Shown here in pieces: positions 17,504-26,192 of a stretch of 64,000 bases of DNA. The stretch comes from Bacteroidales bacterium. Its GTDB lineage: Bacteria; Bacteroidota; Bacteroidia; Bacteroidales; UBA10428. The stretch spans positions 62,001-126,000 of the forward strand of contig DATGXG010000017.1 in the NCBI GenBank assembly GCA_035299085.1, in the 5' to 3' direction. Position 1 is the first letter of the stretch; every line of letters begins with the position of its first letter. The position numbers and the translations under genes are program-made. Below the pieces are notes generated by a model that ran no database searches, was not told where the DNA came from, and worked only from the letters and a program-made list of their open reading frames with translations.

Positions 17504-20500
17504 TTATTTAACCGTCGATTTCAGTTCCTTTTTGTTACGCGTATCATAAACCAGGGCCGTTGCAATAAATACGGTTGAATAAACCCCTGATATCAGACCG
17601 AGCAGCAGCGCGAAGGCGAATCCCTGTACACTTTCACCGGTTACGAAGAAGATGATGGCTACTGTAATCAACACAGTGAGTGATGTGACGATGGTTCGGC
17701 TGAATGTATCGTTAATGGCCTTATTCATCAATTGGGCGTAATCCATTTTGGGATGAAGACCCCTGTATTCCCTGATGCGGTCGAAGATAACAACCGTGTC
17801 ATTCACCGAATATCCGATGATCGTAAGGATTGCCGCCACGAAAGTCTGGTCGAGCTCCATGGAGAACGGCATGAATCCGTAAAGCAAGGAGAACATAGTG
17901 ATCACAAAGAAGGCGTCATGTGCAAGTGAGGCCATAGCTCCCAATCCGAAGCTCCAGTTCCGGAACCTGAAACCGATATACAGGAACATAAAGAAGAGTG
18001 CGACAAACATGGCAATAATTGAATCCCGCTTGATATCGGCAGCGATGGTCGGCCCGACTTTTTGCATACCCTGGAGGTAATTATTCCGGAAGTCATCATA
18101 GCTTATATTGGGATCCATGAATGATTTAGAACCATCGTAAATCTTGCGTTCTATTTCATTCTCAACACCCGGGTCTTCTGAATCAATCTTATACTTTGTA
18201 GTAACACGCACTTTATTGTCTGAACCGTAAGTGATGACAGTCGGCCTGATGCCCAGTTCCTTTTCCATGGCGCCTGCCACTTCAAGATTGCTTACCGGTT
18301 TTTTGTATTCGATGATATAATTACGACCACCGGCAAAATCAACACCCTGGTCCAATCCGCGGGTAAACAAAGAAACGAGTCCAATTACAACCATTGTACC
18401 TGAAACAATATACCATGTTTTCCTGTGCCTGATATAATCCAGGTTGATATTCTTAAAGGCGCCCTGTGATAATTTGGTACTGAAAGTCATTTTATAACCT
18501 TTGTCCATCATAACCTCAAAAACGAGCCTGCTGATGAAAATAGCAGCAAACATGGAGGTAATGATACCTACAACCAGTGTTGTGGCAAAGCCTTTTACAG
18601 GACCGGTACCTCTGACAAACAGGATAATACCTGTGATCAGCGTGGTAAGGTTACCGTCGACGATTGCTGAAAGAGCATTTTTAAAACCGTCAGCTATTGC
18701 TATGCGGCCGCTCTTTCCGGAAGCGACCTCCTCGCGGATACGCTCATAAATCAGCACGTTCGCGTCAACCGACATACCGATGGTGAGCACAATACCGGCT
18801 ATACCGGGGAGCGTGAGGGCAAGTCCCATTGAAGCAAGAACCCCGAAGAGGAAGAACATGTTCAGGAACAGTGCTATATCTGCAATCAAACCGGCACGGC
18901 GTGTATAGTAGAAAATCATGAATGAAAAGATCAGCACGAATGAGATAAGCAGTGAGTTGAGACCTGACTTGATGGATTCCTTACCAAGCGACGGCCCGAT
19001 TACTTCTTCCTGGATGATCTTACAGGGTGCAGGCATAGTACCTGATTTCAGAAGGTTGGCAAGGTCACCTGCCTCCTGGGCTGTGAAATTACCTGTGATA
19101 CGGGAGCTGCCGTTCGGAATTTCCTCGTTAACACGGGGATAAGAATAAACGTAGTTGTCCATTACAACAGCAATGATCTTACCCACGTTTTCACGCGTCA
19201 TCCTTGCCCATGTTTTGGTCCCGTCAGCATCCATATCCATCGATACAAAAGCTTCTGCTGTATTCTGATCGAATTCATTCACGGCACGGTCAATCACGTC
19301 ACCGGTGAGAGGAGCTCTGCCGTCACGGCTTGTTACCTTGATGGCATGTACCTGGTAATAATCGGTAGGTTTCTTTGTATTAGGATTTTCGATCGGCTTA
19401 GCGGACCAGAAATATTTGAAATCGCGGGGGAATAATCCGCGTTCCATGCCAAGGCGCAGGTATTGGTTAACCTTGGCCGTATCTTTATAATGAACCTGTC
19501 CGAAAACCGAACCGGGGATGAGTTCGTTGTTCTGCGTTACATAGGGTACAAGAACGCTGAAAAGAGGATTTTCCTTAAAGAAAGCATCCGAGGCTTTTGC
19601 GCTGTCAACGCCACCTTTAGCTGTTGAATCGGTGCTAAGCTGTTGAAGAAGGGATGGTGCACCTGCACTGGTATCTTTCTGGGCAGTTGCTGAAGTATTC
19701 TGAGCTGTAGCCTGAGCAGCGGCCGGTGTTGAGGCAGAAGATGTTTTTGCCGACTGGTTGATTTCACGAACCAGGTTATTCAATGACATCAGACCATTAC
19801 GGATCTGACCATCGGTATTATCATAAGTTTCCCAGAATTCAAGTCGGGCAGCACCCTGCAATAATTTTCTCACCCTGTCTTTTTCTGACACGCCGGGTAA
19901 TTCAACCAGAATGCGGTCGCCGTTCTGAAGGCGCTGAACATTGGGAGAAGTAACGCCAAAGTGGTCAATACGGGTTGTGATGATATTGAATGAATTGGCA
20001 ATGGCCTTATCTGCCTCTTCCTGAACAAATTTAAGTACATCGGCATTAGATGTATTATAATTTACTTTTTCACGGAATTCAGCGGATGTGAATATGGCCG
20101 ACAGTTTAGCATTGGGATCAATCTGTTCGAATGCCTTGCCGAAAAGAGCTACAAAGTTTTCGTTTGATCCGACCTGGTTCTTTTTAGCCAGGGCCAGAGC
20201 CTTGTTAAAAGTTGAGTCCTTGCTGTAATTAGCCATGGAACGGATTACATCCGACACATTCACTTCAAGCACAACGTTCATACCGCCCTGGAGGTCAAGA
20301 CCGAGAGCAATCTCCCTTTCCTGGCACTCGCGGAAGGTATATTTCTTCATCCATAAAAAGTTGTAAACCGGCTCGCTGGCTATCGAATCAAGATAGTAAT
20401 CAGCTTTTTTAAGGTCGACAACATTTGTATTTTTATCGCGTGCATAGGCTTTCGCGTCTTGTTTTACCTTGTAAGTCACCACAGTAAAGGATAACTGGTA

Positions 20501-20557
20501 AAGGCAAACTACTGCCAGCGCTATAGCCAATGTCCAAATGGCTCCTTTATTACGCAT
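17504..20557 (-). CDS. secDF: Fused SecD-SecF protein translocase subunit
   Basis: A 1017-residue fusion of SecD and SecF, standard in Bacteroidota. A first transmembrane helix (about 8-30) is followed by the SecD P1 head with GLDLQGGMNVVLEV, a Ala/Thr/Ser-rich insert near 265-310, ITTRIDHFGVTSPNVQR, RILVELPGV and NLLKSGTMPAPCKI, then five helices containing GMSVDANVLIYERIREE. SecF begins near residue 705 with GLVSLFTRGLDQGVDFAGGRNYIIEYKKP and ends with TIIGYSVNDTVVIFDRIRE and helices. It uses the proton gradient to pull proteins through SecYEG. The start codon lies 45 bases after a TATATTTG element and a terminator follows the gene, so it is probably monocistronic. Confidence 0.95.
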   Translation of the reverse strand: MRNKGAIWTLAIALAVVCLYQLSFTVVTYKVKQDAKAYARDKNTNVVDLKKADYYLDSIASEPVYNFLWMKKYTFRECQEREIALGLDLQGGMNVVLEVNVSDVIRSMANYSKDSTFNKALALAKKNQVGSNENFVALFGKAFEQIDPNAKLSAIFTSAEFREKVNYNTSNADVLKFVQEEADKAIANSFNIITTRIDHFGVTSPNVQRLQNGDRILVELPGVSEKDRVRKLLQGAARLEFWETYDNTDGQIRNGLMSLNNLVREINQSAKTSSASTPAAAQATAQNTSATAQKDTSAGAPSLLQQLSTDSTAKGGVDSAKASDAFFKENPLFSVLVPYVTQNNELIPGSVFGQVHYKDTAKVNQYLRLGMERGLFPRDFKYFWSAKPIENPNTKKPTDYYQVHAIKVTSRDGRAPLTGDVIDRAVNEFDQNTAEAFVSMDMDADGTKTWARMTRENVGKIIAVVMDNYVYSYPRVNEEIPNGSSRITGNFTAQEAGDLANLLKSGTMPAPCKIIQEEVIGPSLGKESIKSGLNSLLISFVLIFSFMIFYYTRRAGLIADIALFLNMFFLFGVLASMGLALTLPGIAGIVLTIGMSVDANVLIYERIREEVASGKSGRIAIADGFKNALSAIVDGNLTTLITGIILFVRGTGPVKGFATTLVVGIITSMFAAIFISRLVFEVMMDKGYKMTFSTKLSQGAFKNINLDYIRHRKTWYIVSGTMVVIGLVSLFTRGLDQGVDFAGGRNYIIEYKKPVSNLEVAGAMEKELGIRPTVITYGSDNKVRVTTKYKIDSEDPGVENEIERKIYDGSKSFMDPNISYDDFRNNYLQGMQKVGPTIAADIKRDSIIAMFVALFFMFLYIGFRFRNWSFGLGAMASLAHDAFFVITMFSLLYGFMPFSMELDQTFVAAILTIIGYSVNDTVVIFDRIREYRGLHPKMDYAQLMNKAINDTFSRTIVTSLTVLITVAIIFFVTGESVQGFAFALLLGLISGVYSTVFIATALVYDTRNKKELKSTVK

Positions 20558-20601
20558 TTCTAGCTTTTTGTTAGTTTATAAAAGGTTTTTTTACAGTGCC
20601 G

Positions 20602-20609
20602 CAAATATA
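20602..20609 (-). promoter_or_regulatory. TAnnTTTG promoter element for secDF
   Basis: TATATTTG on the minus strand lies 45 bases before the secDF ATG. It is the only perfect match in this stretch upstream of the start. Confidence 0.65.
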
Positions 20610-20639
20610 TAAAAATTTCTGCATGGCAATACTTAAATT

Positions 20640-20946
20640 TAGTAGTTTAGAAGTTTAGAAGTTTAAGAGTTCGTCATTGCGAGGAGCCAGAAAAATTATT
20701 TGAGTTCCCGGAATTTAACTGCGACGAATCAATCTGCCAGCACTGGCACGACTTTACCAGGATATCTTTTTGATTTCTCACTTTGTCAGGCCCTTCCTGT
20801 TCGGGCAGATTGCTTCTGACCGCAGGAATCGGTCATCGCAATGACGATCTTTTGCGCATCCGGCATCTGTTTTTTTCCTACCTTTAAGCAACCTATTTAC
20901 ACCTTGTATCATCATAGTTTCAGTTATATAACCTAAATACTGACTT
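20640..20946. other. Repeat-rich gap between secDF and the PKD gene
   Basis: The rest of this 389-base gap holds GTTTAGAA tandem units (20641-20669), the palindromic repeat at 20671-20848, and then a short leader. TACCTTTA near 20879 is a one-mismatch TAnnTTTG match that may serve the PKD gene. No gene is seen. Confidence 0.6.
20671..20848. repeat. Palindromic CGTCATTGCGA repeat, copy A
   Basis: The left end reads TCGTCATTGCGAGGAGCC and an inverted ATCGCAATGACGA closes it. Inner inverted parts carry GCGACGAATCAATCTGCC and GGGCAGATTGCTTC. It is a diverged copy of the better-preserved element at 28888-29090. Confidence 0.8.
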
Positions 20947-22818
20947 ATGAAAAAATTCGCTACCCTTCTGATTGCATTGCTTGCAGGTATCGTATGCTTT
21001 GCACAACCCCCTGTTAAGGACACATTATATACATGCCGGAACGGATTCAATATCCTTCTCATTGAATCTTCACCCGACTTATACCGGTTTTTGCCGGTAA
21101 GAGATGACAGCCTTGGTCAATTTTTCTGGGATTTCGGCGACGGAACATATGCTTACGATATGAGTCCTTTGCACGCTTACAAAGTAACTGGCAACTATGT
21201 AATCAACTTTTATTATACCTCACCTGATGGGCAGTGCACTTCATGGGCCTCAGATACTCTTACTGCAACAGGATCTTCCAAATGCGATGCCTATTGGGTA
21301 GCATATCCGGCAGTCACCGTAAATAATTCAATAATTCCTGATTCGGGATTCTACTCAACTGGCAGTTATTTATTCGAAGACCTTTCTAAGGGACTTATCA
21401 TATCGCGTAAATGGGATTTCGGGGACAGCACGTATTCCGAAGAACAAAATCCGGTTCATGTATATGCAAAAGCAGGAGTTTACAATGCCTGTCTTGTCAT
21501 AACCACGGCCGACAGTTGTTCAAGTACCTGGTGCAGTGAAATCATTGTTGATTATCCGGGTTTCTGCTCACTGACAGGAACTGTAAAAGATTATTCAGGT
21601 CTCGATGGCTGCGGGCTTGTTATTGAACTCGATAACGGGGTAGTTCTTGAACCTGCTGAAATCGTTCCCAATTTTCTTTTGTATGACGGTGAACGGGTAA
21701 AGTTATCGTATACAGAATTAACTGACAGGGTAAGTATTTGCATGGCAGGTATAATTGCAAGGATTGATTGTATTACTGAAATACCCCGTGATACCTGCAC
21801 AGCCGAATTCAGTTTTTATTCTCTCCCTTGGGTATCTTCCGTTCCCCCGATTTATCAGTTTGAGATGCTTACCAGCCATGAAAATGCTGAAGTAAGCTGG
21901 GATTTTGGTGATGGAACTGTTACAAATGAAATATCACCCATGCACAGGTTTCCCCATGATGGTTATTATAACGTATGCCTGACATTGAAGACTCCGGACT
22001 GCTATACAAGCAGTTGCCAGACGGCCTGGTTTGACGGCTATGATCCGGAACCCGGTTTATGTGAAGGCTTGATCCGGTTAAGCACGGATATTATTTTGAA
22101 TGGGCAGCAGTGTAACGGTTCTGCCACTGCAACACTTGTTGATTCATACGGGAATGAAATGCAGGCAGCGGGATATTATTGGTCCACCGGTGAAGAAGGC
22201 CAGGTTATTTACAATCTTTGCCCGGGCTTAACCTATAATGTTGTTGTTACAGATACTACAGGATGTGCAGTGTCAGGTTCATTTTCATTCGGTGGTTCGG
22301 TTTCATATCCTGATTCACTTATTGGTTACTGGAACTACCAGCAGGACAACTTCGATTTCCTTTTTAACCTGCCGGTATATTCTGACAGTATATATTGTGA
22401 ATGGGATTTCGGTGACGGAGAGAAAGCAGAAGGAGCATCAGTTGCCCATACATTTGATGAAGCCAGCAACTATATGGTAAACCTGAAAGTATATGACAAT
22501 AATGGAAATGTACTGTATGATCAGAACATCCTAGTTTCAGCCGGACAGGCCATGGGAACAAACCATCATAATTCCGGCATGCCGGTAGTATACCCGGTTC
22601 CGGCGAACGACAGGCTTTTTATAACCTTACCGGGCCAGGATTTAAAAGCCGAAAAAATTGAAATACTTTCAGCCGGAGGTCAGACCATATTATATAACAG
22701 CATTTCACAGGAGAATAATACGGTTGAAATAAATGTATCCGATCTGAAGCCGGGATTTTACCTTGGGAGGATAATTTATCCTAAAGCAAATTCGCAGACA
22801 TTCCGGTTTACGAAATAG
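20947..22818 (+). CDS. PKD-repeat protein secreted by T9SS
   Basis: A 623-residue secreted protein. The signal peptide (1-20) ends VCFAQ. At least four PKD-type beta-sandwich repeats are marked by WDFGDG or WDFGDS: near residues 60, 158, 318 and 480. The C-terminus (YPVPANDRLFITLPG to FRFTK) is a type A T9SS sorting domain. No catalytic motif is visible; PKD repeats usually act as spacers or binding modules in surface proteins. Many Cys residues, several paired within repeats, suggest disulfides outside the cell (inference). The stop is followed by repeats rather than a clear terminator, apart from the palindrome at 22861-22924, which may stop transcription. Confidence 0.85.
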   Translation: MKKFATLLIALLAGIVCFAQPPVKDTLYTCRNGFNILLIESSPDLYRFLPVRDDSLGQFFWDFGDGTYAYDMSPLHAYKVTGNYVINFYYTSPDGQCTSWASDTLTATGSSKCDAYWVAYPAVTVNNSIIPDSGFYSTGSYLFEDLSKGLIISRKWDFGDSTYSEEQNPVHVYAKAGVYNACLVITTADSCSSTWCSEIIVDYPGFCSLTGTVKDYSGLDGCGLVIELDNGVVLEPAEIVPNFLLYDGERVKLSYTELTDRVSICMAGIIARIDCITEIPRDTCTAEFSFYSLPWVSSVPPIYQFEMLTSHENAEVSWDFGDGTVTNEISPMHRFPHDGYYNVCLTLKTPDCYTSSCQTAWFDGYDPEPGLCEGLIRLSTDIILNGQQCNGSATATLVDSYGNEMQAAGYYWSTGEEGQVIYNLCPGLTYNVVVTDTTGCAVSGSFSFGGSVSYPDSLIGYWNYQQDNFDFLFNLPVYSDSIYCEWDFGDGEKAEGASVAHTFDEASNYMVNLKVYDNNGNVLYDQNILVSAGQAMGTNHHNSGMPVVYPVPANDRLFITLPGQDLKAEKIEILSAGGQTILYNSISQENNTVEINVSDLKPGFYLGRIIYPKANSQTFRFTK

Positions 22819-22860
22819 GCTGATAGTCTGTTAGTCTGTTAGCAAATCTTCTTAAATCAT

Positions 22861-22924
22861 AAATCGGTGTTCTATGTTCGGTGTTTTTGTAAGCAATAAA
22901 ACACCGAACAAGGAACACCGATTT
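22861..22924. repeat. Near-perfect palindrome of 27-bp arms
   Basis: Left arm 22861-22887 and right arm 22898-22924 are inverted with 25 of 27 positions matching around a 10-base loop. The arms contain CGGTGTTC and TTCGGTGTTTT. A related single arm occurs at 10442-10480. Confidence 0.85.
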
Positions 22925-22942
22925 AAGAATATCGAAGTTTTT

Positions 22943-22950
22943 TATCTTTG
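22943..22950 (+). promoter_or_regulatory. TAnnTTTG promoter element for the DUF3109 gene
   Basis: TATCTTTG lies 15 bases before the chosen ATG 22966. Its position excludes an upstream TTG start that overlaps it. Confidence 0.6.
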
Positions 22951-22965
22951 CAGGAAACTTCTGCT

Positions 22966-23544
22966 ATGCTCGCTATTGGCCGATCCGTTATCAGTATAGA
23001 TGTGGTGACATCCCGTTTTTCGTGCGATCTGGATGCATGCAAGGGCGCATGCTGTGTAAGCGGTGATTCGGGCGCTCCCCTTGAATCCGATGAAGTTAAA
23101 ATACTTGAAGACATCTATCCATCGGTTAAATACTATCTGAGTGCTGAATCTGTCAGAACGATTGAACAATACGGCACATCGGTAATTGATATAGAAGGCG
23201 ACACCGTTACACCCCTGAATGATGGCAAAGAATGTTCTTACGTTGTTTTTGAAAACGGAATTGCCTTTTGTGCTATTGAAAAGGCCTTTAAGGACGGCGT
23301 AATCTCATTTCAGAAACCCGTATCGTGCCACTTATACCCTGTGAGAATTAAAAAACACCGCCATATTGATGCAGTAAACTATGACAGGTGGGAAATCTGT
23401 AAGCCGGCCATTGAAAAAGGGAATAAATCTGACACTCCCGTTTACCTTTTTACCCGAGCTGCTCTTGAAAGAAAATATGGAATTGAATGGTTCCAAAAAT
23501 TAGTGGCTGAAGCAAAAAATTTAAGCATCAGTCGGGAAGAATAA
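22966..23544 (+). CDS. DUF3109 family cysteine-cluster protein
   Basis: A 192-residue cytoplasmic protein. Cys clusters are CDLDACKGACC (residues about 20-30), CSYVVFENGIAFCAI (about 80-95), SCHLYPVRI (about 115) and a later Cys in WEICKPAI. This order matches DUF3109, related to the YkgJ-type zinc- or iron-cluster proteins. The biochemical role is not known. SGDSGAPLESDEVKILEDIYP and the downstream RWEICKPAI segment are family-typical. Start ATG 22966 gives MLAIGRSVISIDVVTSRFSCD and lies just after a TATCTTTG element. The gene appears alone between the palindrome and glnN. Confidence 0.8.
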   Translation: MLAIGRSVISIDVVTSRFSCDLDACKGACCVSGDSGAPLESDEVKILEDIYPSVKYYLSAESVRTIEQYGTSVIDIEGDTVTPLNDGKECSYVVFENGIAFCAIEKAFKDGVISFQKPVSCHLYPVRIKKHRHIDAVNYDRWEICKPAIEKGNKSDTPVYLFTRAALERKYGIEWFQKLVAEAKNLSISREE

Positions 23545-23826
23545 GGGATTTTTATCACTTTCTTTTGTTTTTTTTATCCGCAAAGGCCTCAGAAAAGCCA
23601 TGTTATACCTGTTTTTTTCAGTTTTATCCTTAATAATTCATTTTTGAATTTTCGAAATTTACATTTTGTTTGAAAAGATCTTTTTCGGTCTTATTTTTAA
23701 ATTCATACCCCCTTCATTTTTTATTAAAATCACTTTTTTTCATTTTTTTATATTTTTTTCTTACTTTTTTTGGGGGTATAAGAATATTTTTTGTATTTTT
23801 GTCGCATAATACTAAAACACTAAACA
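23545..23826. other. T-rich glnN leader region
   Basis: This 282-base gap is strongly T-rich on the plus strand, with many runs of five to seven T. It ends in the glnN promoter element. No gene or hairpin terminator is convincing, and a Phe-rich open frame at 23670-23867 is not credible. Confidence 0.5.
23794..23801 (+). promoter_or_regulatory. TAnnTTTG promoter element for glnN
   Basis: TATTTTTG lies 25 bases before the glnN ATG. A GGGGGTATAAG segment lies just upstream. Confidence 0.65.
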
Positions 23827-26016
23827 ATGTCCACAATTCGATTTACCTCTCTCGCCGCTGCTTTTAGCAGAGATATGAAACCGTACGCAAAGCCTAAAGA
23901 ACCGATATCGGAATATTTTGGCTCCAATGTGTTTGACAGGAAAAAAATGAAAAAATACCTGTCGACAGAAGCTTATGAGCATGTTCATGAAGCCATTGAA
24001 AAGGGCACTAAGATCGATCGCAAGATTGCTGACCAGATCGCGTCAGGCATGAAAGCCTGGGCTGTTGAAATGGGAGCCACACATTACACCCACTGGTTTC
24101 AGCCATTAACTGAAGGAACCGCTGAAAAGCATGATGCTTTTATCGATTTCACTGAAAACGGTGATGTAATCGAATCGTTTTCAGGGAAACTCCTGGCACA
24201 GCAGGAACCGGATGCATCAAGTTTCCCCAGCGGCGGTATTCGTAACACTTTCGAAGCAAGAGGATATACAGCATGGGATCCTTCCTCCCCGGCATTCATT
24301 TTAGGTTCCACACTGAGTATACCTACAATATTCGTTTCTTATACGGGCGAAGCACTTGATAATAAAACACCTCTTCTTAAGGCACTGCATGCTGTTGATA
24401 AGGCAGCTGTGGATGTTTGCCAGTATTTTGATAAAGATGTTACAAAAGTGGTGGCCACCCTTGGTGTTGAGCAGGAATACTTCCTCATTGATGAAGCTCT
24501 TTATAATGCCCGTCCAGATATTGTTTTAACCGGCCGCTCACTTATGGGACATGCTTCGGCAAAGGATCAGCAGCTCGAAGACCACTATTTCGGATCAATT
24601 CCTGAAAGAGTGACTTCTTTTATTGACGAGCTTGAAACCGAAGCTTTCAAGCTTGGTATACCCATTAAGACAAGGCATGATGAAGTGGCACCCAACCAGT
24701 TTGAATGCGCACCGATTTTCGAGGAGTGCAACCTGGCAGTGGACCATAACGTGCTTTTGATGGACCTGATGAGGCGTATCGGCCGTCATCACAAGCTTGC
24801 TGTACTTCATCACGAAAAACCCTTTAACCACATCAACGGTTCGGGAAAACATGCTAACTGGGCGCTGGCAACCAATACCGGTATAAACCTTTTCTCACCC
24901 GGTAAGAACCCGAAGACAAACCTGCAATTCCTCACTTTCCTTGTAAATACGCTAAAAGCTGTTTATAAACATGCCGACCTCTTGCGCGCCAGCGTTGCCA
25001 CTCCCGGAAACGCACACCGCCTTGGAGCTAACGAGGCACCTCCGGCTATTATTTCCGCTTTCATTGGCAAACAGCTCACCGATATGCTGAACCGTATCGA
25101 GAAGAAAGTGACAAATGAAAAGATGACGCCCGATGAAAAAATAGAACTCAAGCTCAGCGTAATCAAGGTTCCTTCGATTTTACTGGATAATACCGACAGA
25201 AACCGTACATCACCTTTTGCTTTCACCGGTAATAAATTTGAATTCAGGGCAGTTGGTTCATCAGCAAATCCTGCAGTTGCAATGACAGCTCTTAACAGTG
25301 CCGTCGCGCAGCAGTTGATTGAATTCAAAACCGAAGTGGATAAGCTTATAGAAAAGGACGTAAAGAAAGATGAGGCCATTTTCCAGGTTCTGAGACAGTA
25401 TATTACCGATTCAAAACCGATCCGTTTTGAAGGAAATAACTACAGCGAAGACTGGAAGAAAGAAGCTAAAAAACGCGGTCTGAATAACATTACAAATACA
25501 GTTGAAGCTCTTGATGCATATCTGACTCCGAAATCGAAAAAGCTGTTTACTGACCTTGATGTAATGACAGAGCGTGAAAATGAAGCCCGCACATTTGTAA
25601 GGTGGGATAATTACACAAAGAGGGTGCAGATTGAAGCCAGGGTTATGGGCGACCTCGTGATGAATCATATAGTTCCTGTTGCTATCCGCTATCAGAGTGA
25701 ACTTATCGAAAATGTAAAGGGCCTCAAGGAAATATTCGGCGAAAAAGAATTCAAGGAACTTGCCGGTGCAAGGCTCGAGCTGATCCGCACCATTTCGGGA
25801 CATGTCAGTTACATTAAATCGAAAGTAAACGAAATGATTGAAGCCCGTAAGGTGGCCAACAAGATTGAGGATGAACGTGAAAAGGCAATGGCATATTCAA
25901 CCCAGATATTCTGTTACCTTGACGATATCCGGTATCATGTGGATAAGCTTGAGCTTATCGTGGACGACCAGTATTGGCCGCTTCCCAAATACAGAGAATT
26001 GCTTTTCTCAAGATAG
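23827..26016 (+). CDS. glnN: Type III glutamine synthetase
   Basis: A 729-residue GSIII enzyme that makes glutamine from glutamate, ammonia and ATP. Length and N-terminus (FGSNVFDRKKMKKYLS) are typical of GSIII. Active-site elements include GVEQEYFLID, ARHDEVAPNQFECAPIFEE-type residues in TRHDEVAPNQFE, HHEKPFNHINGSGKHANWAL and RNRTSPFAFTGNKFEFRAVGSS. The C-terminal helical part continues to PLPKYRELLFSR. GSIII is the common assimilatory enzyme of Bacteroidota. A promoter element lies just upstream and a strong terminator follows, so it is monocistronic. No ammonium transporter or PII gene is adjacent. Confidence 0.95.
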   Translation: MSTIRFTSLAAAFSRDMKPYAKPKEPISEYFGSNVFDRKKMKKYLSTEAYEHVHEAIEKGTKIDRKIADQIASGMKAWAVEMGATHYTHWFQPLTEGTAEKHDAFIDFTENGDVIESFSGKLLAQQEPDASSFPSGGIRNTFEARGYTAWDPSSPAFILGSTLSIPTIFVSYTGEALDNKTPLLKALHAVDKAAVDVCQYFDKDVTKVVATLGVEQEYFLIDEALYNARPDIVLTGRSLMGHASAKDQQLEDHYFGSIPERVTSFIDELETEAFKLGIPIKTRHDEVAPNQFECAPIFEECNLAVDHNVLLMDLMRRIGRHHKLAVLHHEKPFNHINGSGKHANWALATNTGINLFSPGKNPKTNLQFLTFLVNTLKAVYKHADLLRASVATPGNAHRLGANEAPPAIISAFIGKQLTDMLNRIEKKVTNEKMTPDEKIELKLSVIKVPSILLDNTDRNRTSPFAFTGNKFEFRAVGSSANPAVAMTALNSAVAQQLIEFKTEVDKLIEKDVKKDEAIFQVLRQYITDSKPIRFEGNNYSEDWKKEAKKRGLNNITNTVEALDAYLTPKSKKLFTDLDVMTERENEARTFVRWDNYTKRVQIEARVMGDLVMNHIVPVAIRYQSELIENVKGLKEIFGEKEFKELAGARLELIRTISGHVSYIKSKVNEMIEARKVANKIEDEREKAMAYSTQIFCYLDDIRYHVDKLELIVDDQYWPLPKYRELLFSR

Positions 26017-26045
26017 TCTAGTGTTATTGTTAGGTTTGAAGTGGA

Positions 26046-26077
26046 CAAAAGCCGGTGTTATACCGGCTTTTGTTTTT
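26046..26077 (+). terminator. Rho-independent terminator after glnN
   Basis: An 11-bp perfect stem, CAAAAGCCGGT (26046-26056) and ACCGGCTTTTG (26062-26072), with a five-base loop is followed by TTTTT. It lies 30 bases past the glnN stop. Confidence 0.92.
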
Positions 26078-26134
26078 ATGTAAAGCGCTATTTACCTGTG
26101 CATATCTTCTTTTTACTATATTTGTTCATTATAC

Positions 26135-26142
26135 TAATTTTG
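26135..26142 (+). promoter_or_regulatory. TAnnTTTG promoter element for the OmpA-family gene
   Basis: TAATTTTG lies 51 bases before the chosen ATG 26193; a second match, TATATTTG, lies at 26117-26124. Both are downstream of the glnN terminator. Confidence 0.55.
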
Positions 26143-26192
26143 CATACGAAGCATTGTTTTTTTTCGTTTATCCGTTAAAACACAGGAATACA

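Noticed and set aside
17504..20557. Frameshift-type joining of secD and secF
   Set aside because: The SecDF fusion is normal for Bacteroidota and the frame is intact.
23670..23867. 65-codon open frame before glnN
   Set aside because: Phe/Leu-rich translation of T runs that overlaps the glnN promoter and start.
26055..26192. N-terminal extension of the OmpA-family protein
   Set aside because: It would start inside the glnN terminator and precede the TAATTTTG element; the natural signal peptide starts at 26193.
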